From Aliicoccus sp041838435 (GTDB lineage Bacteria > Bacillota > Bacilli > Staphylococcales > Salinicoccaceae): a stretch of 15,824 nucleotides of DNA. Within the stretch, counting starts at the first letter, position 1; each line of letters starts with the position of its first letter. The notes under the pieces were generated by a model. The model saw only the letters and a program-made list of their open reading frames with translations. It made no database searches and was not told the DNA's origin. Of the stretch, positions 7,449 through 14,998 are shown piece after piece. Made by a program: the position numbers and the translations under genes. Location of the stretch: positions 1 to 15,824 of the forward strand of contig JBGYPO010000014.1 of assembly GCA_041838435.1 (NCBI GenBank), written 5' to 3'.

Positions 7449-8873
7449 TTAGAACGGTCCGTACTCAATAAAGAATGCAACAACAAGACCTGCCGCGGCT
7501 ATTAAATACCACAGTATGAGTAATGGCCAAATAAACTTCAACCAATCTGTGTATTTAATTTTTACAATTGCCAGTGCTGCCATGAAGTAACCCGATGTTG
7601 GATAGAATATATTAGAGAATCCGTCACCGTATAAGAACGCAAGTACTGATGTTTGTCTTGTCATTTCGACAAGATCCACAATACCGATCATAATCGGCAT
7701 TGTCGCTGCAGCTTGTCCACTGCCAGATGGAACGAAGAAGTTGATAATACCTTGTACTACCATCATAGCGACAGGAACTAGCCAGTCTGGAAGTAATGTT
7801 ATGATGCTGCTTAAGCCATTAACAACAGTATCCATAATCAAACCATCTTCAAGCATAATGGAAATTGCTCGTGCAACCCCGACGATTAAGGCACCCAGTA
7901 ATATAGTTCTTGCACCATCATTCATTGACTCTGCAATGTTAGATGGTTTTAATCCTGCAATTAAACCGACGATAATACCTGTAAAAATATAGAACCCGGC
8001 GAGTTCAATGAAATACCAGTTATATTGGAAAATACCAAACAACATAAAGCCGAGTAAGCCTATAAAGACAAAGGTAGCGACAACTACGCGTTTACTCATC
8101 GGCTGTCTTTCATCATCTTCTCTAAGGAACTGATTATTATCGATATTATCAGAAATTAATGATCGAGATGGATCTTTCATAACACGTCTCGCATAAGCCA
8201 TAACAAATAGAATACCTACTGTTGTTAAAACAGCTAACATTATTGCACGGTAACCCATCCCTGAGAATAAAGGCAACTCTGCAATTGTTTGAGCAGTACC
8301 AAGGTTTGCCGGTGCTGTAAGTGCTGAACTGAATCCAACGACTGTTGCTATTAAGATGGCACCGGCAGCCGCCATTCTGTCATAACCTAATTTTAAAAAT
8401 AAAGGTAAAAATGCCGGTATAAATATTAAGGAAGATTCTATATTACCTGTTAATGAAACAAATATTGCAAGCGGTACGATAATTACCGGGAAAATCAATA
8501 AACCTTTGTTACCGAATTTATCAATTAAGAAATTAATAATTAAATCAATAACGCCTGAAGTTTCTAAAATTCTAAACATCGCACCGATTGCCAAGATACC
8601 GAATATGATAATAACGGTTTCTTGTACACCGCGCGGAATAGCTGTCATAAAGTCCAGAATTCCGACAGGGCTCTGAGCAATAAATTCAAACGTTCCTGGA
8701 ATAATGATGGAACGACCGTCCACCATTTCACGTTCGAACTCACCTGCAGGTACTATGTAAGATGCGATTGCGGCAAGTGCAATAAGAACAAATAAAATAA
8801 CGTAAATATGCGGCAGTTCAAACTTTTTTCTTTTTGGTGTTTGTGAAGCCGACGAATTTTTATCTTTTACCAC
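7449..8873 (-). CDS. YfcC/DcuC-type (C4-dicarboxylate anaerobic carrier family) membrane transporter
   Basis: A 474-residue polytopic membrane protein of the YfcC branch of the DcuC/ArsB-NhaD ion-transporter group. About eleven hydrophobic segments follow a short basic N-terminus (RKKFELPHIYVIL). Family marks include the periplasmic loop IVPAGEFER, the TGNIESS re-entrant segment, SALTAPANLGTAQ and the second re-entrant loop VPSGSGQAAATMPIM, then FYPTSGYFMAALAI. The substrate is probably a carboxylate or amino acid, but it cannot be told from sequence. I place the start at GTG 8873 because AGGGAG lies four bases upstream. An in-frame ATG at 8909 and one at 8927 have no ribosome site and would put the candidate -10 (8895-8900) inside the gene. 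It is transcribed away from the nos operon. Confidence 0.82.
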   Translation of the reverse strand: MVKDKNSSASQTPKRKKFELPHIYVILFVLIALAAIASYIVPAGEFEREMVDGRSIIIPGTFEFIAQSPVGILDFMTAIPRGVQETVIIIFGILAIGAMFRILETSGVIDLIINFLIDKFGNKGLLIFPVIIVPLAIFVSLTGNIESSLIFIPAFLPLFLKLGYDRMAAAGAILIATVVGFSSALTAPANLGTAQTIAELPLFSGMGYRAIMLAVLTTVGILFVMAYARRVMKDPSRSLISDNIDNNQFLREDDERQPMSKRVVVATFVFIGLLGFMLFGIFQYNWYFIELAGFYIFTGIIVGLIAGLKPSNIAESMNDGARTILLGALIVGVARAISIMLEDGLIMDTVVNGLSSIITLLPDWLVPVAMMVVQGIINFFVPSGSGQAAATMPIMIGIVDLVEMTRQTSVLAFLYGDGFSNIFYPTSGYFMAALAIVKIKYTDWLKFIWPLLILWYLIAAAGLVVAFFIEYGPF

Positions 8874-8894
8874 GAATCTCCCTCTTTTCAAAAT

Positions 8895-8900
8895 ATTATA
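8895..8900 (-). promoter_or_regulatory. Candidate -10 element for the transporter gene
   Basis: On the minus strand this reads TATAAT. Transcription would start near 8888, leaving a leader of about 15 bases that contains the AGGGAG site and leads to GTG 8873. No clear -35 is seen 16-18 bases upstream, so the site may need an activator or be a chance match. Confidence 0.35.
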
Positions 8901-8990
8901 TTTACTCATTGTAAAAAAGATTAACATAAAAAGAAATACTTTATTAGGATTCTATCGTAAAAAAGCAGTTTTTCACTAATTTATGTTTGA

Positions 8991-9036
8991 AATTCATCAC
9001 TTTTAATTCATACTTTTGAATAAATAATATTATTTA
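8991..9036. repeat. Tandem direct repeat and 16-base palindrome in the divergent promoter region
   Basis: AATTCATCACTTTT (8991-9004) is followed directly by AATTCATACTTTT (9005-9017), a copy with one base deleted. Next comes the perfect palindrome TAAATAATATTATTTA (9021-9036). Both lie between the transporter and nos promoters. The roughly 300-base space from 8874 to 9174 holds these, the operator at 9068-9083 and the promoters, but no gene that I can see. Confidence 0.5.
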
Positions 9037-9067
9037 AAAATTATTTTGGGTATATAAAATTTACAAC

Positions 9068-9083
9068 TGTGTTTTTAATCACA
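9068..9083 (+). promoter_or_regulatory. FNR/ArcR-type operator of the nos operon
   Basis: TGTGT-TTTTAA-TCACA matches nine of ten defined bases of the TGTGA-N6-TCACA site used by Gram-positive Fnr and by the staphylococcal CRP/FNR protein ArcR. Its centre (9075.5) is 41.5 bases before the start expected from the -10 at 9105-9110, the usual place for class II activation. Anaerobic induction of nos is the inference. Confidence 0.6.
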
Positions 9084-9094
9084 GAAAAGAATTA

Positions 9095-9110
9095 TATACT
9101 ACTTTAGTAT
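9095..9110 (+). promoter_or_regulatory. Candidate -10 elements of the nos operon
   Basis: Two hexamers are possible: TATACT at 9095-9100, which is closer to consensus, and TAGTAT at 9105-9110, which places the operator at -41.5. Neither has a good -35, as expected for an activator-dependent promoter. The leader would then be about 58-68 bases. Confidence 0.45.
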
Positions 9111-9174
9111 GAGAAGTGAGGAGAATTAAAGCATCAGGATATACTTAAAATAATTAAAAGGAGGAGAAACACGT

Positions 9175-9624
9175 ATGAATGTTAAATTAGTCTATGGTTT
9201 ACTCAGTTTCGTCATTGCATTTTTATTGGTTGGTGTCATCATTTTAACGACGAATATTCTAAGTGATGGTTCAGATGAAGATACGCAAGTTACAGATACG
9301 GATGTATCTGAAGAGGTAGATGAAACTGAAGAAGCTGAGGAAGAGCAAGCAAGTACAGCAGATGCTGAGAATAACGCACTGGTTAGAAACAGCTGTACTG
9401 CATGTCACGCTGTAAGTGCACTGGATATTGATGGTGCCAATACAGGACCTGACTTATCAAATGCATTTTCATCAGTAGAAGCTAAGCACGGTAAGCCTAT
9501 CGAAGAATACTTACAAGAGCCTACTTCAGCAGTCATGAGTACTGTTATCGGAGACAATCCATTATCTGACGAAGAATTAGAAGCTGTGCTTAATGCATTA
9601 GAAGAAGCAGAAGCAGCGAATTAA
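9175..9624 (+). CDS. nosC: Membrane-anchored cytochrome c, NosC-like electron donor to NosZ
   Basis: A 149-residue single-haem cytochrome c. Residues 7-29 form an N-terminal membrane anchor, 31-65 an extremely acidic Asp/Glu/Thr linker, and 70-145 a small cytochrome domain. The haem site is C74-T-A-C77-H78, with M121 (AVMSTV) as the likely distal ligand, ahead of the final helix LSDEELEAVLNALEE. It should sit on the outer face of the membrane and carry electrons from quinol oxidation to NosZ, as proposed for cytochromes encoded at the head of clade II nos clusters. AAGGAGGAG at about 9158-9166 is a very strong ribosome site. It is the first gene of the operon, with nosZ 27 bases downstream. 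The electron-donor role is inferred from position, and the cytochrome identity is read directly. Confidence 0.9.
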   Translation: MNVKLVYGLLSFVIAFLLVGVIILTTNILSDGSDEDTQVTDTDVSEEVDETEEAEEEQASTADAENNALVRNSCTACHAVSALDIDGANTGPDLSNAFSSVEAKHGKPIEEYLQEPTSAVMSTVIGDNPLSDEELEAVLNALEEAEAAN

Positions 9625-9651
9625 AAAAATTGAAAGGAGTTTATAAGAATT

Positions 9652-11553
9652 ATGAAATCCAAAATGAGATCACAAATCATTGCAATCGTTATTGGTGCTG
9701 TCATCGGTACAGTATCTGCGATACTATTATTCGCGAACATCGGCGGAGATACAATCGGCACAGATACAGATACCGCAAGCTCTAGCGAGCATAGAGAAAA
9801 TGCTGAAAAAGTATACGTTCCACGCGGCGAACACGATGATTACTACTTATTATCATCTGGTGGACACTCAGGACAACTATTCGTCTATGGTGTACCATCA
9901 ATGCGTAAAATTAGAACAGTTCCTGTATTCACACCAGACCCTGCAACAGGTTATGGTTATGAGCAATCTTCAAAAGAAATGCTAGGTGACTACACTTGGG
10001 GAGATTTCCACCACCCAGCTATTTCTGAAACTGAGGGTGCTTACGACGGTAAATATTTATTCGCAAACGATGTTGCGAACAACAGAATTGCTGCAGTCAA
10101 TCTCTCAAGTTTCCATACAGTAGACATTATGAAACTACCTAATATGGGTGGTCCGCACGCAGGTGCATTTGTTACTGAGAATACAGAATACATCGCATTA
10201 CCAACTCGATTCGCTCGTCCTTTAGAATGGGAATATGCTTCACTTGATGATTATGAAGAAGAGTACGTTGGTATTGTAAACTTCGCTACATTTGATCAAG
10301 AAACTGAAGAATTTGATATTCCATTCCAACTTGTCTTACCACCATGGTCTTATGATTTAAGTGATGCTGGTAAGAGAGATAGTGCCGAATGGATTGTAAT
10401 GACTACTTATAATACAGAGTTTGCTACGACAAACTTAGAAATTAACGCTTCACAAAATGACCGTGACTACATTGTTATGGTGAACTGGAAGATATTAGAG
10501 GAAGCAGTAGCAGATGGTGCAGCTTCACAAGAAGTAGATGGTATTCCATTACTTGACCCGCGTGATGTAGAAGGTGCAATTTATGCACTGCCAGTTGCTA
10601 AATCTCCACACGGCGTTGACGTGACACCAGACGGTGATTACTTTATCGCTTCAGGTAAACTCGCGCCACTTATGACTGTTTTCTCATTTGAGCAGGCATA
10701 CGAAGCAATGGAAAGAGATGACTTAGAAGAAAACGAACACGGTATTAAAATCCTACCTTATGAAGACGTTATGGTCAGAGAAGTTGACCCACCAGGTGCA
10801 CTTGGACCGCTTCATACACAGTTCGATGACCGTGGTAACGCGTTTAACACAATGTTCATTTCATCAGAAGTAGTTAAATGGAATATTGAATCTGGTGAAG
10901 TCATTGACCGTACACCGGTATACTACTCACCAGGTCACGCAACAGCATCACAAGGTGATACTGTGGAGCCGACAGGTGAATGGTTAATCGCAGGTAACAA
11001 AATTGCCAAAGATAACTTCTTAAGTGTTGGTCCTTCACACCCTGAATCTATTGACTTGATCGATATATCTGGTGATGAAATGCAACATGTTATGACAGTG
11101 CCTGTTGACCCTGAGCCTCACTATTCTCAAATGATTTTAGCGGATAAAATTGAAACGTTCCATGTATATGAACGTGATGAAGAACGTGAAAATTCTGTTT
11201 GGTCTCCAGAAGATGCTTATATCGAGCGCGATGGTGACGAAGTCCATGTTTATGGTATCGCAATGCGTTCTAAATTCATCTTTGATGGCAGTGCAGAGCG
11301 TCAAGACGTTGTTGAAGTGAATGAAGGCGACACAGTCTACTTCCACTTAACAAACATTGACCTTGACCAGGATATTACTCACGGCTTTGGTATTCTCGAT
11401 TACGACCTGAACTACGAAGTACAGCCAGGACAAACTGCGACAGTTGAATTTGTAGCGGATAAAGCGGGAACATTCCCACTGTACTGTACGAACTTCTGTA
11501 GTGCATTGCACCAAGAGATGAGCGGTTACCTGCTCGTAAATCCTGATAATTAG
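9652..11553 (+). CDS. nosZ: Nitrous oxide reductase NosZ (clade II-like, Sec-type N-terminus)
   Basis: This is the terminal enzyme of denitrification, reducing N2O to N2 outside the membrane with the CuZ cluster and CuA. It has 633 residues. The N-terminus is a Sec-type hydrophobic segment (about 9-28) after a few Lys/Arg, without a twin-arginine motif, which fits clade II. All seven CuZ histidines appear in order: HH (120-121, DFHHPA), PH169 (GGPHAGAF), SPHGVDV, GPLHTQF, SPGHATA and EPHYSQ. The C-terminal cupredoxin domain has THGFGI and the CuA site C612-x3-C616-x3-H620-x2-M623. Asn614 stands where Pseudomonas enzymes have Trp620, a backbone ligand. AAAGGAG precedes the ATG by a longish 12 bases. 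No clear cleavage site follows the hydrophobic segment, so the enzyme may stay tethered. A hairpin separates it from nosB. Confidence 0.98.
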   Translation: MKSKMRSQIIAIVIGAVIGTVSAILLFANIGGDTIGTDTDTASSSEHRENAEKVYVPRGEHDDYYLLSSGGHSGQLFVYGVPSMRKIRTVPVFTPDPATGYGYEQSSKEMLGDYTWGDFHHPAISETEGAYDGKYLFANDVANNRIAAVNLSSFHTVDIMKLPNMGGPHAGAFVTENTEYIALPTRFARPLEWEYASLDDYEEEYVGIVNFATFDQETEEFDIPFQLVLPPWSYDLSDAGKRDSAEWIVMTTYNTEFATTNLEINASQNDRDYIVMVNWKILEEAVADGAASQEVDGIPLLDPRDVEGAIYALPVAKSPHGVDVTPDGDYFIASGKLAPLMTVFSFEQAYEAMERDDLEENEHGIKILPYEDVMVREVDPPGALGPLHTQFDDRGNAFNTMFISSEVVKWNIESGEVIDRTPVYYSPGHATASQGDTVEPTGEWLIAGNKIAKDNFLSVGPSHPESIDLIDISGDEMQHVMTVPVDPEPHYSQMILADKIETFHVYERDEERENSVWSPEDAYIERDGDEVHVYGIAMRSKFIFDGSAERQDVVEVNEGDTVYFHLTNIDLDQDITHGFGILDYDLNYEVQPGQTATVEFVADKAGTFPLYCTNFCSALHQEMSGYLLVNPDN

Positions 11554-11563
11554 ATTTAAAGAT

Positions 11564-11595
11564 ATGAGATTGGGTGAACTTTAACCCAATCTCAT
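11564..11595 (+). other. 12-bp intergenic hairpin between nosZ and nosB
   Basis: ATGAGATTGGGT (11564-11575) and ACCCAATCTCAT (11584-11595) form a perfect 12-bp stem with an eight-base loop, starting ten bases after the nosZ stop. The bases that follow (CTTCTCAATAATTG) are not a T run. It is therefore a poor terminator and more likely a 3' end stabiliser or partial attenuator that keeps nosC-nosZ mRNA more abundant than the accessory genes. The role is inference. Confidence 0.7.
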
Positions 11596-11636
11596 CTTCT
11601 CAATAATTGTGTTTTGCACATTAAGGAGAATATGAT

Positions 11637-12230
11637 ATGAAACAAAAAATGCCTATCACTTCGCGGATAGCACTTGGTATTGCTGCATTTCTCATGATGA
11701 TTACTATGTTTCTTCCATGGTGGGGTCTTAAATTTTGGGCACCCCAGTATCCTGAAGGATTAGATATCATTGTGTATCCAAGGCGACTCGCTGGTGATAT
11801 AGATATTATTAACAGTTTAAATAACTACATTGGAATGGCTCAGTTTAGTGAAGAAACATTTCCAGAGTTCATTGTGTTTCCTTACTTAATTATTGCTGCT
11901 GTAATCGCGATGATAGCTGTTATTATTTTAAACCGCAGAATTTATTACTTTGTGTTACTTGGCTTGGCTGCTGTCGCTTCAGTTATTGGTTTATATAGAA
12001 TGTGGTATTGGTTAAGTGAATTTGGTACGAACCTAGATCCAACAGCACCAATTACAGTGGATCCATTCGTCCCACCAATTATTGGACCAAATACAATCGC
12101 TAACTTTGAAACATTCAGTAACTTCCAAGTCGGTGGTTGGATAATCTTTATCATCATTGTGTTAATTGCCATCGCACCTTTCTTAAAAGATAAAGGACGC
12201 GCGCAAAAGAAAAGAAGGGATCTTAAATGA
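11637..12230 (+). CDS. nosB: NosB-like integral membrane protein of the nos cluster
   Basis: A 197-residue membrane protein with about four hydrophobic segments, near residues 10-31 (containing FLPWWGL), 78-98, 102-126 and 165-184. Two extracytoplasmic loops lie between them, and the C-terminus is basic (KDKGRAQKKRRD). NosB proteins are recognised as a feature of clade II and Gram-positive nos clusters, where they usually follow nosZ. Their biochemical role is not settled. The assignment here rests on position between nosZ and nosD, size and topology, not on a catalytic motif. GGAG eight bases before the ATG supports the start. Its last codons overlap the nosD start as ATGA, so the two are translationally coupled. 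Confidence 0.75.
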   Translation: MKQKMPITSRIALGIAAFLMMITMFLPWWGLKFWAPQYPEGLDIIVYPRRLAGDIDIINSLNNYIGMAQFSEETFPEFIVFPYLIIAAVIAMIAVIILNRRIYYFVLLGLAAVASVIGLYRMWYWLSEFGTNLDPTAPITVDPFVPPIIGPNTIANFETFSNFQVGGWIIFIIIVLIAIAPFLKDKGRAQKKRRDLK

Positions 12231-13540
12231 ATAGAAACTTATACGCTTTAATATTCATCATGCTTCTATTCACTGTTTTAGTACCACAACAATTAAATGC
12301 TGACGAGACTGATTTACAGATATTAATTGATGAGGCAAATCCAGGTGATACGATTACTTATCCAGGCACATATGAAGGTGATGTGTTTATCGATAAAGCC
12401 ATCACAATCGATGGTGAGGGTTCTGGCGTAATACAAGGGACATATGACGGTACAGCGCTATCTATTGTAGCGGATGACGTCACGATTAAAAATATGTCCA
12501 TTGGTGGCAGCACAAGAAGCCGCAGCTCAGAGCAGGAAGGTGCCTGTATTCGTAACCGCGGTGACAACAATTCATTTACGAATTTAACATTAAGTGAATG
12601 TTACCATGGTATATATTTAAATACTGGAGATAATACGTTAGTAGAAGATAACGAAATCGTTGGTTATGGCGATGGTTCAAGAGGCGATCAAGGTTATGGC
12701 ATGTACGTCAAAAAATCACATTCAAACACAATTACAGGCAACAATGTAAACACGTTTCGTGATGGATTATACTTTGAGTACTCTGACTACAACTTAATCG
12801 AAGATAACCGAGTGAGCAACACGCGTTACGGACTGCACTATATGAATTCAAACTTTAATGAATTTCATCATAATGATTTCGTCTCGAATGTTGGCGGAGC
12901 TGCTGTCATGCAGTCTGACCATATCCTGCTCGAGAACAATACGTTTTCATATAACCAAGGTACACAAGCATTTGGACTGATTGTTCAAACATCCCGAAAT
13001 GTAGAAGTTAAAAATAATGATTTTGTCTTGAATCAGCGTGGACTCTACATTGAAGGTTCAACTCAGACAGAAATCAGTGGAAATAATTTTTTCAATAATG
13101 AAATCGGTGTAGAGCTTTGGTCATCATCTACAGAACAATATTTCTATGATAATGATTTTATCTCGAACACTGTACAAGCTGCGATGGTCGGTTCAATCGA
13201 TCAGCATTTCTTCAGTAAAAACCAAGTGGGTAACTACTGGGGACAGCCGCTAATTGACCTTAACCAAGACGGCGTCGGTGATGATGCGTTTGTATATTCA
13301 AGCTCTGTAGGGAACCTGATTCAACATAACGAATTGTCATATTTATTTATAAAATCACCTGCAATGTTGTTACAAGAAAATGCATCTCGATTATTTGGGA
13401 TGTTTGATAACGAGATTACTGATGAATTTCCTCAAGCTGGAGAACGTGAGTTTTCTGTCGGTTGGTTGATTGCTGTAGCAACTGCAATCATTGCAATAAT
13501 AATATTACTCAAATGGAGAAAAAGAAGTGTGATAAAGTGA
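12227..13540 (+). CDS. nosD: NosD, exported beta-helix copper-site maturation protein
   Basis: This 437-residue protein is required in known systems for building the NosZ copper cluster, where it works outside the membrane with the NosFY ABC transporter. It has a Sec signal peptide (hydrophobic 5-20, then QQLNA and acidic residues). A long right-handed parallel beta-helix follows, made of repeated turns of about 22 residues with N-x-(I/F) ladders such as NSFTNLTLSECYHGIYL, NTITGNNVNTFRDGLYF and NEFHHNDFVSNVGGAAV. The NYWG motif lies near residue 340. A C-terminal membrane helix (about 412-430) ends in KWRKRS, an anchor suited to a Gram-positive cell with no closed periplasm. It overlaps nosB by ATGA and nosY by GTGA. 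Confidence 0.92.
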   Translation: MNRNLYALIFIMLLFTVLVPQQLNADETDLQILIDEANPGDTITYPGTYEGDVFIDKAITIDGEGSGVIQGTYDGTALSIVADDVTIKNMSIGGSTRSRSSEQEGACIRNRGDNNSFTNLTLSECYHGIYLNTGDNTLVEDNEIVGYGDGSRGDQGYGMYVKKSHSNTITGNNVNTFRDGLYFEYSDYNLIEDNRVSNTRYGLHYMNSNFNEFHHNDFVSNVGGAAVMQSDHILLENNTFSYNQGTQAFGLIVQTSRNVEVKNNDFVLNQRGLYIEGSTQTEISGNNFFNNEIGVELWSSSTEQYFYDNDFISNTVQAAMVGSIDQHFFSKNQVGNYWGQPLIDLNQDGVGDDAFVYSSSVGNLIQHNELSYLFIKSPAMLLQENASRLFGMFDNEITDEFPQAGEREFSVGWLIAVATAIIAIIILLKWRKRSVIK

Positions 13541-14340
13541 TTCAATATATAAAGAAAGAATTTTTGGAACAGATTCGTAGTAACGGTGTATGGATAGCAA
13601 TGATACTCATATTTATTGCGAGTGTGATGTTGCTCTCAGAAGCACGCGGTTATCCCGATGAGAATGCCACTGCGGCATTCCTATTGAATTCGTTTGATAT
13701 GTTCATATACATTATTCCACTCATCGGTATGTTTCTTGCAGCATTTAGCGTCTATAGCGAAAAAGAAAACAAGACATTTCAAATGATTATTACAAAACGT
13801 GAATCATTTGCAAGCTTTTTCTTTAAGAAATCTATAAGTTTACAAATTGTATTACTCAGCTTATTCACAATGTTGTTTGTCCTACTTTATGGCCTCGCAT
13901 CTCTGACTTTAACAATGGAAATTGATTATTTCTTGTTACATCTTGTTACATTACTTACTTTATTCTTAATTTTTAATCAATTTGGAATCCTCATCGGTTC
14001 ACTTTCATCGAGTAAGATGCAAATGATTGGACTCATAATATTTGTTTGGTTCTTTATGATTTTCTTGGTAGATGTGATATTCCTATACTTCATACCAATG
14101 ATCAACTATAACAACGTCCACATATTTTCTTATTTCTTCTTCATGCACCCGTTCCACGTGGCGCGCATGTTCCTGGAATACGGAATGGATATATTTTCAA
14201 CGAACAACTTGTCATCTCTTATGAATAGACTTGTAATTTTATCACCAAACGCTTATATGGTCATTAATATATTTGTATGGCCGATACTGTTACTACTCTT
14301 AACAATGCTTTTCAGAAATGATGGTGAGATTAATGATTAA
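13537..14340 (+). CDS. nosY: NosY, ABC transporter permease of the NosDFY complex
   Basis: A 267-residue ABC-2-type permease that pairs with NosF. A short amphipathic start (IQYIKKEFLEQIRSNG) leads into about six membrane segments. The first covers roughly residues 17-33, and the last ends in WPILLLLLTMLF. The conserved early segment ends in LSEARG, and a SEKENKTFQMIITK cytosolic loop after the second helix is typical of this permease type. I prefer the GTG at 13537, overlapping the nosD stop as GTGA, because it gives the usual NosY length. An in-frame ATG at 13513 lies 24 bases earlier inside nosD and has no ribosome site. The ribosome site for GTG is also weak (AGAAGTG), so translation probably depends on coupling to nosD. 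Confidence 0.85.
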   Translation: MIQYIKKEFLEQIRSNGVWIAMILIFIASVMLLSEARGYPDENATAAFLLNSFDMFIYIIPLIGMFLAAFSVYSEKENKTFQMIITKRESFASFFFKKSISLQIVLLSLFTMLFVLLYGLASLTLTMEIDYFLLHLVTLLTLFLIFNQFGILIGSLSSSKMQMIGLIIFVWFFMIFLVDVIFLYFIPMINYNNVHIFSYFFFMHPFHVARMFLEYGMDIFSTNNLSSLMNRLVILSPNAYMVINIFVWPILLLLLTMLFRNDGEIND

Positions 14341-14998
14341 AGTAGAAAATTTAAACTTTAGATACGATGACAGTGTTGTCCTCGATGATATTAACTTTGA
14401 ACTGGAGCCCGGCGGGAAATATGCTTTGATCGGACGCAACGGTGCAGGTAAATCCACGCTGATAAAACTCATTTTGAATTTGAGGAAGTCACAAGCTGGT
14501 AAAATCACAATCAATAATATTTCTCATAAATCATCAAAGTGGAAATCAGAAGTATCATATCTACCAGAAAAATTTGCGATGTATCCACAGTTGACTGGAC
14601 TTGAAAACATGAAGTTTCTCGGCCATTTATCAGATAAGAAATTTGATGAAGAACAAGCGAAACAAGTGATGCGCGACGTTAATTTAGATCCGGAATCCAA
14701 GTTACCTGTTAAAGCATACTCTAAAGGGATGACACAACGCCTTGGCTTAGCAACAATTATCTACCAAGACAGCAACCTGATCATTCTGGACGAACCGACA
14801 AGTGGACTTGACCCAATCGGTAGGAAAGATATACTAAATATCATTAAAGGACTCACGGATAAGACAATACTAATGAGCTCACACCACTTCGAAGAAGTGA
14901 AGTATACATGTGATCACGTACTATCTTTAGAAGATAAAAAACTAACGCTAATGACTACTAAGACGTTTGAAACAGAATATTTGATGGAGGAGTTATAA
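14333..14998 (+). CDS. nosF: NosF, ABC transporter ATPase of the NosDFY complex
   Basis: A 221-residue ATP-binding subunit that powers NosY and through it NosD, in copper-site maturation of NosZ. Motifs in order are Walker A GRNGAGKST, a Q-loop region near LPEKFAMYPQLTG, the signature as YSKGMTQRLGLA (a variant of LSGGQ), Walker B LIILDEP followed by TSGLDPIG, and the H-loop in LMSSHHFEEV. ATG 14333 is chosen because it gives MIKVENLNFRY, the normal ABC start, with GGTGAG just upstream. Further ATGs from 14318 add only five residues. It overlaps nosY by eight bases and its stop shares one base with the next ATG (TAATG). Confidence 0.93.
   Translation: MIKVENLNFRYDDSVVLDDINFELEPGGKYALIGRNGAGKSTLIKLILNLRKSQAGKITINNISHKSSKWKSEVSYLPEKFAMYPQLTGLENMKFLGHLSDKKFDEEQAKQVMRDVNLDPESKLPVKAYSKGMTQRLGLATIIYQDSNLIILDEPTSGLDPIGRKDILNIIKGLTDKTILMSSHHFEEVKYTCDHVLSLEDKKLTLMTTKTFETEYLMEEL

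Noticed and set aside
8957..8976. Imperfect palindrome GT.AAAAA…TTTTT.AC as a Rex operator
   Set aside because: The spacing is 20 bases rather than 18, the TTGTGAA/TTCACAA arms are not matched, and A and T runs make such symmetry common here.
9048..9053. GGGTAT upstream of nosC as a sigma-B -10
   Set aside because: The only -35-like string (ATTTAA at 9032-9037) is ten bases away, which is too close. The FNR-type arrangement downstream explains nos control better.
11564..11620. Hairpin after nosZ as a rho-independent terminator
   Set aside because: The stem is perfect but the following bases have no T run, and nosB and the rest of the operon downstream need transcription from the nos promoter.
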